A stretch of DNA of 64,000 nt from Acinetobacter sp. MB5 (GTDB taxonomy: Bacteria > Pseudomonadota > Gammaproteobacteria > Pseudomonadales > Moraxellaceae), in the NCBI RefSeq assembly GCF_003261585.1, contig NZ_POVU01000002.1, positions 1 to 64,000 of the forward strand, read 5' to 3'. Both the position numbers and the translations under genes were made by a program. Below are positions 1 to 8,928 of the stretch, piece by piece. Every line of letters starts with the position of its first letter. Position 1 is the stretch's first letter. The notes under the pieces were generated by a model. The model did no database searches. It saw only the letters and a program-made list of their open reading frames with translations, and was not told the origin of the DNA.

Positions 1-329
1 CCTTGACCACCGAAGCCACCTTGACTACCACCACCAAAGCCGCCTTGATTAGCACCACCAAAGCCGCCTTGATTAGCACCACCAAAGCCACCTTGACCGC
101 CAGTTACAGGTGCGCCAGCTGGGCGTGGGTTACGCGCAGGTACAACTGTTGAAATTGCATGCTTATAAACCATTTGGCTTACTGTATTTTTTAATAAAAC
201 CACGTATTGGTCGAAAGATTCAATATGACCTTGTAATTTAATACCGTTTACTAAAAAGATAGAAACAGGAATACGCTCTTTACGAAGCGAATTCAAAAAA
301 GGATCTTGTAAAGTTTGACCTTTAGACAT
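1..329 (-). CDS. hfq: RNA chaperone Hfq (3' end outside window)
   Basis: Sm-like RNA chaperone that pairs small RNAs with mRNAs. The ATG at 329-327 gives 109 visible residues and the stop lies beyond base 1. Q8, F39 and the Sm2 motif YKHAIS (55-60, with K56 and H57) match the proximal-face uridine-binding residues of E. coli Hfq. After residue 75 the protein becomes a glycine-rich tail of [12 protein letters not shown] repeats, the long tail known from Moraxellaceae. It lies downstream of miaA on the same strand, the classic miaA-hfq order, with a 94-bp gap that could hold its own promoter. Confidence 0.97.
   Translation of the reverse strand, partial: MSKGQTLQDPFLNSLRKERIPVSIFLVNGIKLQGHIESFDQYVVLLKNTVSQMVYKHAISTVVPARNPRPAGAPVTGGQGGFGGANQGGFGGANQGGFGGGSQGGFGGQ
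36..105. repeat. 24-bp tandem repeat in the hfq tail
   Basis: Two identical 24-bp units (36-59 and 60-83) and a degenerate third encode the GGFGGANQ repeats of Hfq. Repeat number may vary between strains by slippage; this is inference. Confidence 0.8.
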
Positions 330-423
330 GTCGTTACTCCAAAAAAATAAAAATGTAATCAGCGCAAAAAAAACTATCTTTAATTTTTTAAATTTATAAA
401 AAAGACAGTCCGCAAATTTTGCT

Positions 424-1368
424 TTATCTGTACCAGATACGCAAGTCTTCTTGTGCCTGCTCTAACGTTAAAAAAGTGTTGAATTTGTGATTTTCTCTTA
501 ATGAACGTAACCAAGTGTATTGACGCTTAGCCAATTGTCTTGTAGCAAATAGAGCTTGCTCTTGCATTATACGCTGATTAATGTGACTTTTGTCACCATT
601 TAGTAAAAAATTGAGCGCTTGTCTATACCCTACACAACGCATTGAGGGAATATCTGGGGTTAAATCGTATTTATCAATCAATGATTCAACCTCATTTAAA
701 AATCCAATTTCCCACATCTGATTGAGTCTTCGCTCAATTCTTTGATGTAATTCTAACCGATCAGGCATCAAGGCATAATTATGAAATGTGTAACAGTATT
801 CGACATTTTTAGGTTGTTGTGCTTGTAGTTGTGTAATTGGCACACCTGTTAGACGAAAAACCTCTAAAGCACGAATAATGCGCTGTTTATCACTTACCTT
901 GAACTTAGCACCAGCATTGGGGTCAACACGACACAACTCCTGATAAACATCTTCCCACCCTAAAGCATCTGCTTGTGCAACAATCTGGTCACGTACTTGC
1001 TGATCTGCACTTGGAAGCTGATCAGATAATCCTTCAAGTAATGCTTTGAAGTATAGCATCGTACCACCAACCAGAATTGGGATCTTGCCTCTAGCATGAA
1101 TTTCATCAATCAAGCGTGTTGCATCTTCAACAAATTCAGCAGCCGAATACACCTGTAAAGGTGTAATAATATCAATAAGATGATGAGGATATTTTGCTTG
1201 TTCTTCCTTATTTGGCTTGGCTGTACCAATATCCATGTCTTGAAAGACTAAAGCAGAATCGACAGAAATTAGCTCAAAATTCCCTTGCTCATACAGCTCA
1301 CATGCCAAAGCAGTTTTCCCACTTGCAGTTGGACCCATTAAATTGATGACGGGCAATGTATTTGGCAT
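424..1368 (-). CDS. miaA: tRNA dimethylallyltransferase MiaA
   Basis: Transfers a dimethylallyl group to N6 of A37 in tRNAs that read UNN codons, the first step to ms2i6A. The 314 residues fit the family. The P-loop GPTASGKT is at 12-19, followed by [16 protein letters not shown] with the conserved D37 and the MDIGTAKP stretch. It starts 6 bp after mutL ends, so it probably belongs to a tsaE-mutL-miaA-hfq transcription unit as in other Gammaproteobacteria. Confidence 0.97.
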   Translation of the reverse strand: MPNTLPVINLMGPTASGKTALACELYEQGNFELISVDSALVFQDMDIGTAKPNKEEQAKYPHHLIDIITPLQVYSAAEFVEDATRLIDEIHARGKIPILVGGTMLYFKALLEGLSDQLPSADQQVRDQIVAQADALGWEDVYQELCRVDPNAGAKFKVSDKQRIIRALEVFRLTGVPITQLQAQQPKNVEYCYTFHNYALMPDRLELHQRIERRLNQMWEIGFLNEVESLIDKYDLTPDIPSMRCVGYRQALNFLLNGDKSHINQRIMQEQALFATRQLAKRQYTWLRSLRENHKFNTFLTLEQAQEDLRIWYR

Positions 1369-1374
1369 GAAACG

Positions 1375-3297
1375 CTACTCTCCTCGAGCAAATAATTTAT
1401 CTAGTTGAGCCAATGGAAATGCACGCCATGTTGGACGCCCATGATTACATTGGCTGGCAAATTCGGTTTGTTCCATCTGACGCAATAATGCATTCATTTC
1501 AGACAGACTGAGTTGGCGATGAGCACGTACCGCACCGTGACAAGCCATACCAGCAAGCAGTTGATCACGCTTTTGCAGTAGCCCTTGCACTTCGTCATTT
1601 GGATCCAAATCATTGAGTAATTCTGGAATCAATTGTGTGAAATCAGCCTTCTGTAAAATGGCAGGGACACCACGTACAATCGTTTGCTCATCGCCATACT
1701 GATCTAGTTCTAAACCCAAACGCTGTAGCTGAGGCTTCAGTTCATCAATCCGCATGGCTTGCATACGACTAATCGAAATCACTTTAGGAATCAAAAGCTG
1801 CTGTGATGTCCAAAATTCTGGTTTATCCCAAGCTTGTTTCATTTGCTGCAACAGAATTCGTTCATGGGCTGCATGCATATCCACAATAATCAGACCTTGA
1901 GTATTTTGCGCCAAGATATAAATCCCATGTAACTGCGCAATTGCAATTCCCAAAGGATATTCATCTTGAAGATTGGATACAGAAGCTGAATTTTGTTCAA
2001 CATCTTCTTGGCGTAACGGTGTTAAATACGTTTTTAACGCATTATTGACTTGCGGAGTTGCCTGATAACTCGCTGCCGTTGCACGCTGATATTGCACAGG
2101 TTCAACTTTAGCCTGATGAAACTCGGTCATTAACTCAGTAGAGGGTATTGGCTCTGCTTGTGCTTGATTGGCTACATACTCAGCATATTGATGCAGGACA
2201 AACTGTTCCTGAACTTTCGGCTGCGCCAACGCCACAGACGGACTCATGGCTTGCGCTAAATCGGCACTGGCGGTTTGAAACTGAGCTAAGGTGTCTTTGG
2301 CATAATGACGTACAAACTCATGCACTTCACGCTGATTTAAAAAACGAATTTCATGCTTGGTCGGATGCACATTCACATCAACATTTTCAGGCTCAACTTC
2401 TAAAAACAATAAATAGCCCGCATGTTGATGCCCATGCAAAATACCATCGTATGCCATACGTAGTGCATGCGAAATGGTTTTATCCTTCACAATACGCCCA
2501 TTCACATAAACGTATTGCAAATCCGCTTGAGCACGCGCATCTGACGGATGCCCCAACCAGCCGCTCAAACGCATAGAAATACTTTCAGCATCAATCCAGT
2601 AGGCATTTTCGGTAAATGAACGACCTAAAAGCTGCTGAACACGCTGAAAACGAAGCTCTCCACTATCGGCAACAGGTAAATTGAGACGAATCTGATCATT
2701 ATGTTCAAGCACAAAACGAATATCGAAATGTGTCAACGCCAAACGGCGCACGACTTCTTCAATATGACCAAATTCGGTACTTGGTTTTTTTAAGAATTTA
2801 CGGCGAGCAGGCACGTTAAAAAATAGGTCCTGCACTCGGATCTGTGTACCTTGATTACTGGCAACAGGTTTGATCTCCTGAGAATCAAATGCCGTACCAT
2901 TCACTTCAACTTGATACCCTATACCTGACTGATCTTGGCTACTGGTCAGGCTTAAACGCGATACCGCAGCAATAGAGGCGAGTGCTTCACCACGAAAGCC
3001 GAGACTGACTATCGCCTGCAAATCTTCAGAAGTCTGGATTTTACTCGTCGCATGGCGCATCACCGCCAATGGTAAATCTTCAGGATGAATCCCTGAACCA
3101 TTATCAATGATTTCAATCAAGGTACTTCCGCCCTGTGCAACACGAATAATCAGCTCAGTAGCTTGAGCATCAATCGCATTCTCAAGCAGCTCTTTCACCA
3201 CAGATGCAGGACGTTCAATGACCTCACCCGCAGCAATTTGGTTGGCAAGTGCAGGATTAAGCGTATGAATACGCCGAATTGCAGCATCAACCGACAT
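1375..3297 (-). CDS. mutL: DNA mismatch repair protein MutL
   Basis: GHKL-type ATPase that links MutS mismatch recognition to strand removal. The N-terminal ATPase motifs ENAIDA, DNGSGI and GFRGEAL are intact, followed by a variable linker (about 340-440) and a C-terminal dimerisation domain. The metal-site motif reads DMHAAHERILLQ, where endonuclease-type MutL has DxHAxxExxxxE, so the last Glu is Gln; CHGAVRA and CNHGRPTW are also present. I chose the ATG at 3297 (640 aa) because AGGG lies 8 bp upstream; the ATG at 3306 is an alternative. The start overlaps the end of tsaE by 11 bp, suggesting translational coupling. Confidence 0.97.
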   Translation of the reverse strand: MSVDAAIRRIHTLNPALANQIAAGEVIERPASVVKELLENAIDAQATELIIRVAQGGSTLIEIIDNGSGIHPEDLPLAVMRHATSKIQTSEDLQAIVSLGFRGEALASIAAVSRLSLTSSQDQSGIGYQVEVNGTAFDSQEIKPVASNQGTQIRVQDLFFNVPARRKFLKKPSTEFGHIEEVVRRLALTHFDIRFVLEHNDQIRLNLPVADSGELRFQRVQQLLGRSFTENAYWIDAESISMRLSGWLGHPSDARAQADLQYVYVNGRIVKDKTISHALRMAYDGILHGHQHAGYLLFLEVEPENVDVNVHPTKHEIRFLNQREVHEFVRHYAKDTLAQFQTASADLAQAMSPSVALAQPKVQEQFVLHQYAEYVANQAQAEPIPSTELMTEFHQAKVEPVQYQRATAASYQATPQVNNALKTYLTPLRQEDVEQNSASVSNLQDEYPLGIAIAQLHGIYILAQNTQGLIIVDMHAAHERILLQQMKQAWDKPEFWTSQQLLIPKVISISRMQAMRIDELKPQLQRLGLELDQYGDEQTIVRGVPAILQKADFTQLIPELLNDLDPNDEVQGLLQKRDQLLAGMACHGAVRAHRQLSLSEMNALLRQMEQTEFASQCNHGRPTWRAFPLAQLDKLFARGE

Positions 3298-3766
3298 TAA
3301 ATGCACCCTGAATTTGATTCAGCACCTGCTGATCGGACATGGTCAACAGAACAGTACGTTCAGCTTCATCATCTTCGCTTTTTAAAATTTCAATGGTTAA
3401 ATCCGCATCTGGAATTTCATTTCCACCTTTGCTCGGCCATTCAAAAATAAACAGTGCATTGGGTGTTTCCAGATAATCTCGGATGCCCATAAGTTCTAAT
3501 TCATACGGGTCATTTAAGCGATATAAATCAAAATGGAAAACTGCACGCTCGCCAATTTGATAGGGTTCAACCAAGGTATAAGTTGGGCTTTTCACTGCCC
3601 CTTGATGTCCAATTTTCTGCAATAAGTACCGCGTCAGTGTGGTCTTTCCTGCACCCAAATCACCAATTAAATAGATGACGCCTTGTGAAAAATGGGCAGC
3701 CAAGGCATGTGCAAGGCGCTGCGTATCTTGTTCAGAGGCTAAAGAAAGTTGCAAGGTATGATTCAT
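3287..3766 (-). CDS. tsaE: tRNA threonylcarbamoyladenosine biosynthesis ATPase TsaE
   Basis: ATPase of the TsaB-TsaD-TsaE complex that makes t6A37 in ANN-decoding tRNAs. The P-loop GDLGAGKTT is at residues 35-43 of the 159-aa protein starting MNHTLQLSL. A longer frame opens upstream, but its first 17 codons are unlike the family, so the internal ATG at 3766 is preferred. The gene overlaps mutL by 11 bp and leads the operon. Confidence 0.95.
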   Translation of the reverse strand: MNHTLQLSLASEQDTQRLAHALAAHFSQGVIYLIGDLGAGKTTLTRYLLQKIGHQGAVKSPTYTLVEPYQIGERAVFHFDLYRLNDPYELELMGIRDYLETPNALFIFEWPSKGGNEIPDADLTIEILKSEDDEAERTVLLTMSDQQVLNQIQGAFNVG

Positions 3767-3849
3767 AACACTGAAAATAGTCAAAAATGCTGGGCTTATG
3801 ATAGCATTGCCCCCCATGAAAACCTACCACCTGTTGCGTTCGTTGCGTT

Positions 3850-4752
3850 ATGAATAAACCTGATTTCACTCCACCGATGCTTCATGGCGTTACTGCCAGC
3901 AAAGTCTTTCTGATTGCGCAAAATGAACATGACACTATCTATGGTTTTCTCTGTGCACATTTTCCACATATTCAAGCAATTGAATGGCAACAACGCTTTG
4001 ATGATGGCTTGGTTTTTGATTTATCTGGCGAGAAACTAACTCGATATAGCCCATATCAGAATAATCAGCATATTTATTATTATCGTTTTTTGGCTCATGA
4101 AATCACTGTGCCATTTGAACATGAAATCATTTTTGAAAATGATGATTTACTGGTGGTCGATAAACCGCATTTTTTAACCATGACGCCTACGGGTCAATAT
4201 GTTCAACAAACACTTTTAGTTCGTCTAAAACAACAGACTGGAAACGCTGAACTCACTCCAATTCATCGACTCGATCGGGAAACAGCAGGTATTGTTTTAT
4301 TTTCTAAACGTCCTGAAACGCGTGGTCTTTATCAGCAATTGTTTGCAACACGACAAATTGAGAAAATTTATCATGCGATTGCACCCTACAGTTCTGAATT
4401 AAGCTTTCCAACAACCACTAAATACCGCATGAAAAAAGGCGAACCCTTTTACACCATGCAAATTGTAGATGGTCAAAGCAACAGCGAAACCAGAATCGAG
4501 CTTTTAGAACACAATCACATTTGGGCAAAATATTGTTTATATCCAAAAACAGGAAAACAGCATCAGTTACGTGTACACCTCAATGCATTGGGTCTACCGA
4601 TTTGCCATGATCCATTTTATCCAACAGTTGCTCATAAAGCAGATGATGATTTTTCCCAACCCTTACAATTACTGGCAAAATCATTGAGCTTTCATGATCC
4701 AATCACTCAAAAAAGACTCGAATTTAGTTCAAAAAAAGAACTGTTTTTGTAA
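3850..4752 (+). CDS. RluA-family pseudouridine synthase
   Basis: Isomerises uridine to pseudouridine in RNA. The catalytic motif HRLDRETAG, with D142, identifies the RluA family; NDDLLVVDKP (97-106) and the late KTGKQHQLRVH strand also match. It has an N-terminal region of about 85 residues without a clear S4 domain. The exact target (rRNA or tRNA) cannot be read from sequence. It diverges from tsaE with 83 bp between the starts. Confidence 0.92.
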   Translation: MNKPDFTPPMLHGVTASKVFLIAQNEHDTIYGFLCAHFPHIQAIEWQQRFDDGLVFDLSGEKLTRYSPYQNNQHIYYYRFLAHEITVPFEHEIIFENDDLLVVDKPHFLTMTPTGQYVQQTLLVRLKQQTGNAELTPIHRLDRETAGIVLFSKRPETRGLYQQLFATRQIEKIYHAIAPYSSELSFPTTTKYRMKKGEPFYTMQIVDGQSNSETRIELLEHNHIWAKYCLYPKTGKQHQLRVHLNALGLPICHDPFYPTVAHKADDDFSQPLQLLAKSLSFHDPITQKRLEFSSKKELFL

Positions 4753-4835
4753 TGACAGAACCATAACATATGCATTGTATTTCGTTGTAGTTTAGTTAAA
4801 ATGAAGAAATATTCATTTTTTATTTTGGTTTAGCC

Positions 4836-5135
4836 ATGAGAAAAACCGAAGTCTATCAAATACGCTTAGACTCACAAGAAAAAAAACAAGCATTCGCAGT
4901 CTTCAAACAGTTAGGCATTACTCCTGCGCAGGCGGTACGTCTATTTTTCAAACAAGTTGTTCTGACCAAATCAATTCCTTTTTCTATTGAAAATCCGAAT
5001 ATTGATTTAGAGCACCTCATCAAACTCAAAAAATTTCAGCTTTCTACTTCTACTCCAGTATTGGAGCCTGATACTGAACACCAAGATATTTTTGATGAAC
5101 TCGATGCAATTTTGAAAGAAAATCCACAAAATTAA
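4836..5135 (+). CDS. RelB/DinJ-family antitoxin without an adjacent classical toxin
   Basis: Short protein (99 aa) with the N-terminal ribbon-helix-helix signature of DinJ/RelB antitoxins: RKTEVYQIRLDSQEKK, then a helix with GITPAQAVRLFFKQV. Antitoxins of this type bind their own promoter and neutralise a YafQ/RelE RNase. No RelE/YafQ frame follows; the next gene, 96 bp on, encodes a GNAT enzyme. It is either an orphan antitoxin or paired with something unusual. The fold call is firm, the role is not. Confidence 0.8.
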   Translation: MRKTEVYQIRLDSQEKKQAFAVFKQLGITPAQAVRLFFKQVVLTKSIPFSIENPNIDLEHLIKLKKFQLSTSTPVLEPDTEHQDIFDELDAILKENPQN

Positions 5136-5184
5136 AGGCATTACATTTTTATACAATCCACATAATTCTTTGAAGTTTTTTTTG

Positions 5185-5206
5185 TTATTCTCAAAAATAA
5201 GAATAA
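5185..5206. promoter_or_regulatory. Inverted repeat before the GNAT gene
   Basis: Arms TTATTCT (5185-5191) and AGAATAA (5200-5206) with an 8-bp spacer lie 25 bp before the GNAT start. It could be an operator, possibly for the RHH protein encoded upstream. The site is seen; the role is inferred. Confidence 0.4.
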
Positions 5207-5231
5207 ATCAGATGCAGCAATGGAGTATGCA

Positions 5232-5675
5232 ATGATTGTAAGACGTGCAACCGCTGAAGATCTTCCACAACTTGCGGTGCTATTTGATGAATATCGACAA
5301 TTTTATGGCGCATCTTCAAACATTAAAGAATCGCTAAATTTTCTCAAGCAACGTTTTGAAAATGAAGAAAGTGTGATTTTTATTCATATTAAGGATGATG
5401 TGTTTACAGGATTTATTATCCTATATTTAGGTTTTTCTTCTGTCACCTGCTCGACTTACTATATTTTAGATGATGTTTATGTAACACCAGCATATCGACG
5501 TCAAGGTTCTGCTCAACAGCTCATTGATACTGCAATTCATTTTGCACGCTATGAAAATGCGTTACGTATTACACTCGAAACCCAAAAAACCAATGTGATA
5601 TCACATCAGTTATATGAAAAAATGGGTTTTGTGAAAGATCAAGAATTCCAAACCTTTCACTGTTTCTTAAAATAA
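5232..5675 (+). CDS. GNAT-family N-acetyltransferase
   Basis: Acetyl-CoA-dependent acetyltransferase of 147 aa. The motif A region DDVYVTPAYRRQGSAQQLID contains the RRQGxA acyl-CoA binding loop, and the C-terminal YEKMGFVK segment is the usual motif B end. The ATG at 5232 is preferred to the one at 5220 because GGAG at 5222-5225 is 6 bp upstream. Its stop is 1 bp from the convergent rsuA-like gene. The substrate is unknown; a toxin role beside the RHH gene is possible but unsupported by motif. Confidence 0.88.
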   Translation: MIVRRATAEDLPQLAVLFDEYRQFYGASSNIKESLNFLKQRFENEESVIFIHIKDDVFTGFIILYLGFSSVTCSTYYILDDVYVTPAYRRQGSAQQLIDTAIHFARYENALRITLETQKTNVISHQLYEKMGFVKDQEFQTFHCFLK

Positions 5676-5676
5676 G

Positions 5677-6390
5677 TTATTCAGTACGACGAAATGTTGC
5701 CAACTGAACTTGTTCAGGGCTGAGATAAATCCATTCGCCTTGAGCCAAATCGGTTGGCAACTCCAGTTTCCCGACCCGATGTCGATGTAATTCAGTCACT
5801 TTATTCCCTACCGCAGCCAACATTCGTTTCACTTGATGGTAAACACCTTGGTGAATGGTCATGCGTAGTTCATGTTCGCCGACGTGCTGAATTTGCGATG
5901 CTTGGAAAATCCCTTTTTCGTTACGAAGTTCAACCCCTTGTTGTAATTGTTGGATTTGCAATTCAGTAATCGGATCAGCGGTTTTTAACCAATATTCTTT
6001 ATCGACATGTTTTTTCGGGTGTGTAGAAGCTTGAATAAAACGCCCATCATCACTCAATAAAACCAAACCTGTTGTATCCTGATCAAGCCGTCCAACAGTT
6101 TGAATTCCTCGCTCACGCAAATGCTCAGGAAAAAGCTGAAAAACACTGAAATGAAACTGTGCTTGGTGTGAACACTCATAACCTTGAGGTTTATTCAGGG
6201 CAATATAGACGTGTTCACGATAGATACACGTCAACTCCCCCACTTGAAATTCCAAATTTTGTGGCTGAAATTGGGATTTGAGTTGATCACAGATCTCACC
6301 ATTGACTTTAACCAGTCCACGCTGAATCAAGCTTTGACATTGCTTTCTTGAACCAAAGCCCTGAGATTGCAAAATTTTTTCCAACAGCAC
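5677..6390 (-). CDS. rsuA: RsuA-family rRNA pseudouridine synthase
   Basis: Enzyme of 237 aa with an N-terminal S4 RNA-binding domain (about 1-50) and the catalytic motif GRLDQDTTG with D103. Domain order and length fit RsuA, which makes pseudouridine 516 in 16S rRNA; the related RluE/RluF enzymes cannot be fully excluded. It is convergent with the GNAT gene with no room for a terminator between them. Confidence 0.88.
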   Translation of the reverse strand: MLLEKILQSQGFGSRKQCQSLIQRGLVKVNGEICDQLKSQFQPQNLEFQVGELTCIYREHVYIALNKPQGYECSHQAQFHFSVFQLFPEHLRERGIQTVGRLDQDTTGLVLLSDDGRFIQASTHPKKHVDKEYWLKTADPITELQIQQLQQGVELRNEKGIFQASQIQHVGEHELRMTIHQGVYHQVKRMLAAVGNKVTELHRHRVGKLELPTDLAQGEWIYLSPEQVQLATFRRTE

Positions 6391-6514
6391 AATATTTTCT
6401 CAATTTTCAAATTCAGCATATTTTACGCAGTTTTTAGGGAATAATCTCAATTTATGCAAAATCCCGACTATTTCAGTTAGAATATTGCACAATTAAACCG
6501 ACTGAGAACCGCAC

Positions 6515-6970
6515 ATGACTTCATCTTTGGATTTAAATTTAATTGCGTTAATTGTGCTTCTTGCTTGCGGTATTCTTAGTCATAACTCATCTGTGACCAT
6601 TGCCAGTGCTGTTTTGATTGTCGTTCGCATCTCCCCACTCGATCAGTATTTTCCATTTTTACAAACACATGCTTTAAATATCGGGATTACCATTTTAACC
6701 ATTGGCGTTTTAACACCCATTGCTAGCGGTAAAATTCCAGGAGAAATGATTCTGAAATCATTTATGAGCTACAAATCTATTTTAGCAATTGTGATTGGTT
6801 TAATGGTCGCTTGGCTTGGTGGACGTGGTGTGAAACTCATGAGTAATCAACCTGATGTTGTCGCTGGCTTACTCATCGGGACTGTCGCTGGGGTTGCTGT
6901 TTTACGTGGTGTTCCTGTTGGTCCACTCATTGCTGCAGGCTTATTGTCCTTATTAATTGGTCAGTCTTAA
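6515..6970 (+). CDS. DUF441 (YeaL-type) inner-membrane protein
   Basis: Small hydrophobic protein (151 aa) with about four membrane segments, including [48 protein letters not shown] and the C-terminal [18 protein letters not shown]. Sequence and length match the DUF441/UPF0756 family, whose function is unknown. It is monocistronic and ends before a strong hairpin. Confidence 0.9.
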   Translation: MTSSLDLNLIALIVLLACGILSHNSSVTIASAVLIVVRISPLDQYFPFLQTHALNIGITILTIGVLTPIASGKIPGEMILKSFMSYKSILAIVIGLMVAWLGGRGVKLMSNQPDVVAGLLIGTVAGVAVLRGVPVGPLIAAGLLSLLIGQS

Positions 6971-7013
6971 AATTAACTCAATCCAAGAATTTAAAATTAA
7001 GCCCTTTTGCTTT

Positions 7014-7049
7014 GTATTTCTCCTTTATTAAACACTAAAGGAGAAATAC
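7014..7049. terminator. Perfect 14-bp stem-loop between convergent genes
   Basis: Arms GTATTTCTCCTTTA and TAAAGGAGAAATAC with an 8-base loop sit between the DUF441 gene and the convergent LysR gene. The T-tract is short (TTTATA), so termination may be bidirectional but not fully canonical. Confidence 0.6.
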
Positions 7050-7065
7050 TTTATATGACTGAAAA

Positions 7066-7986
7066 CTAAGAAGAATAGTAGCTACTTCTCTTTTGTGAAA
7101 ATTTATCAAGCTGCTTAAGGAAGCCTTCAAAATAATTCTTCTCTTTATCTTCGGTTCGGAAGCCAGCGTACAAAGTACGGCGTAAGCCTTGTGGCGAGAC
7201 GCAGTCTAAACGACGACTTGTCACCCAACCTTTTTGTTCGTATTCATTAACGACCCAATCAGGCAATGCAGCAATACCACGCCCACTTGCTACCAACTGA
7301 ATTAACATTTGCGTCAAATCCGTGGTACGAATGTTTTTCGGCTGAATATTTGCAGGAATAAAGAGATGCGACATAATGTCCAAACGGTGCTTATCAACAG
7401 GATAAGTAATCAGTGTTTCTTCTGCCAATTCCTGTACTGTAATCCGATCTGCACGAACTAACGGATGCGTGTTTGATAGCACCAAACGCGATTCGTATTC
7501 AAAAATTGGAAAATATTCAATGCCTTTTAACGCAATTGGATCTGCGGTAATCAACAAATCAAACTCACCACTTTGTAGCAATTCATGAGGATTCGACTCA
7601 AATGCTGAAGCGAAGTCCAAATCTACATCTGGATATTGCTGACGATACTGGTTGAGCAATGGCATCAGCCAGTCAAAACAGCTATGACATTCTGAGGAAA
7701 AAATAATCCGTCCAGTTTGACCATGCACGATACGGGTAATATCACTTTGAGCAATCTGAATTTGCGGCAAAATATCATCAGCAAGTTTCAGTAAACGCTG
7801 TCCAACATTAGAAAACTGTACAGGACGGCTACGACGATTAACGACTTCCACACCATACCACAAATCTAATTCTTTTAACTGATGCGAAATCGCAGAAGGT
7901 GTCAGGCACAAATCATTGGCTGCAGCAACTAATGAACCATGTTCTCTTAATGCAATTAAAGTTTTTAAATGTCGAATTTCTAACAT
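7066..7986 (-). CDS. metR: LysR-type regulator, MetR-like
   Basis: Transcription factor of 306 aa with an N-terminal winged helix-turn-helix (LVAAANDLCLTPSAISHQLKEL) and a LysR substrate-binding domain. The opening MLEIRHLKTLIALREHGSLVAAA and the phrase ECHSCFDWLMPLL are typical of MetR, the homocysteine-responsive activator of methionine genes. No metE or metH lies beside it here, so its target must be elsewhere. The start is the first ATG. Confidence 0.85.
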   Translation of the reverse strand: MLEIRHLKTLIALREHGSLVAAANDLCLTPSAISHQLKELDLWYGVEVVNRRSRPVQFSNVGQRLLKLADDILPQIQIAQSDITRIVHGQTGRIIFSSECHSCFDWLMPLLNQYRQQYPDVDLDFASAFESNPHELLQSGEFDLLITADPIALKGIEYFPIFEYESRLVLSNTHPLVRADRITVQELAEETLITYPVDKHRLDIMSHLFIPANIQPKNIRTTDLTQMLIQLVASGRGIAALPDWVVNEYEQKGWVTSRRLDCVSPQGLRRTLYAGFRTEDKEKNYFEGFLKQLDKFSQKRSSYYSS

Positions 7987-8349
7987 ACAGCTGTCTTTTA
8001 TTGAATTTAATTCAATATAACATGAAATTAATTAGCTTACCTCAACATGAATTATATTTTATTATTACTTCATTAGATGAATTTTTATAATCTCATGAGT
8101 CCATCCTGTGATGGCGGCCTTAAAACCGATTATAAGGAAAAAACTCATATTAGACTTCTTTCATAATTGCTTACACCCTCTTTATTTTTCCCCCATAGGG
8201 AGAAATAAAAAGGACTTATGAAAGAAGTCTATTGCTTTAAAACAGATTCTAGATATGACGAAACAAGTACTTAAACAACTTACGATCTTAATTCTAAAAA
8301 ATAAAAATAATGTTCTTCATTAAAATAAGAAATCAATGCCTAAGCTTGC
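7987..8349. other. Intergenic stretch with a 79-bp palindrome and orphan terminator
   Basis: About 360 bp without a convincing gene. It contains a TATAAT at 8086-8091, a short hairpin (CCATCC/GGATGG-like, around 8101-8114), the palindromic element at 8152-8230 and a plus-strand terminator at 8338-8362. Two reading frames of 22-23 codons are present but look like chance. Confidence 0.6.
8152..8230. repeat. 79-bp MITE-like palindromic element
   Basis: Perfect 15-bp terminal inverted repeats (AGACTTCTTTCATAA at 8152-8166 and its complement at 8216-8230) are flanked on both sides by ATT (8149-8151 and 8231-8233), a possible 3-bp target duplication. The interior is itself near-palindromic, so the whole unit can fold as one hairpin. 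A related, decayed sequence occurs at 53393-53423. Confidence 0.7.
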
Positions 8350-8362
8350 TTAGGCTTTTTTT
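8338..8362 (+). terminator. Plus-strand terminator with no plus-strand gene upstream
   Basis: Stem GCCTAAGC/GCTTAGGC followed by seven T. It overlaps the stop of the minus-strand broken gene, for which the tail is on the wrong side. Confidence 0.7.
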
Positions 8363-8779
8363 ATTACTTGAGAAATTTTTCTAAAATCAATGCTTAGATA
8401 CGTCCTGAATATAAAAGACTTTATGAGAAAAATAAGGAATATGGTAGAACCCAATCCAATATAGTCGAAAAAGACCCAGCGATTAGTCCCAATTTCTAAC
8501 TGTTTCCCTGCATCAACTGGAGTAATTTTATATTCATTGCTCAGCATTAAACACTCTGAAATATGCTGCCCATGGATTTCGATTTATGGGTTCAAAGCAT
8601 CCTAAAGTTTTAATGGTTCCGACTTGCAAAATGCCATCCATATCAGGCAATACGATCTTTTGAGATTCACCTGTCTTTATAGAGCCAACATTTTTACCGT
8701 TAAAAAAAATACATAGCGTAGATGCTACGCCGAATAAGGTTTCTAAAAAATTTGAGGTTTTATATAAGACAATTTCCAA
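8350..8779 (-). pseudogene. Small membrane protein split by a frameshift
   Basis: Two overlapping frames look like halves of one protein. The first (8779-8534, 81 aa) carries a VGSIKTGESQKIVLPDMDG stretch typical of small beta-sandwich proteins with a 'NGKxVGSIKxGE' turn. The second (8547-8350, 65 aa) continues with DAGKQLEIGTNRW and a membrane helix (YIGLGSTIFLIFLI). They overlap by 14 bp in different frames at ATGCTGAGCAATGA. A frameshift in a gene of about 140 codons is the simplest reading; two translationally coupled small proteins is the alternative. No function is known. Confidence 0.6.
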
Positions 8780-8928
8780 GATTTCTTCTTCTTTTACTTT
8801 TTTATAAAATATTAAATGAAATCAAAGTTGCCATATAGGATAGACAACTTTGTTGATCAATGCTTCGTTTTGATTTTAAAAGATAGCAGCAGATGAAGAA
8901 TGAAGGTTCATCATTCAATTCAGTATCT

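Noticed and set aside
36..105. CRISPR-like repeat array at the left edge
   Set aside because: The repeats are contiguous, in frame and encode the Gly-rich Hfq tail.
2148..2576. 142-codon plus-strand frame inside mutL
   Set aside because: Antisense shadow of a well-conserved gene; His/Gln-rich translation, no domain.
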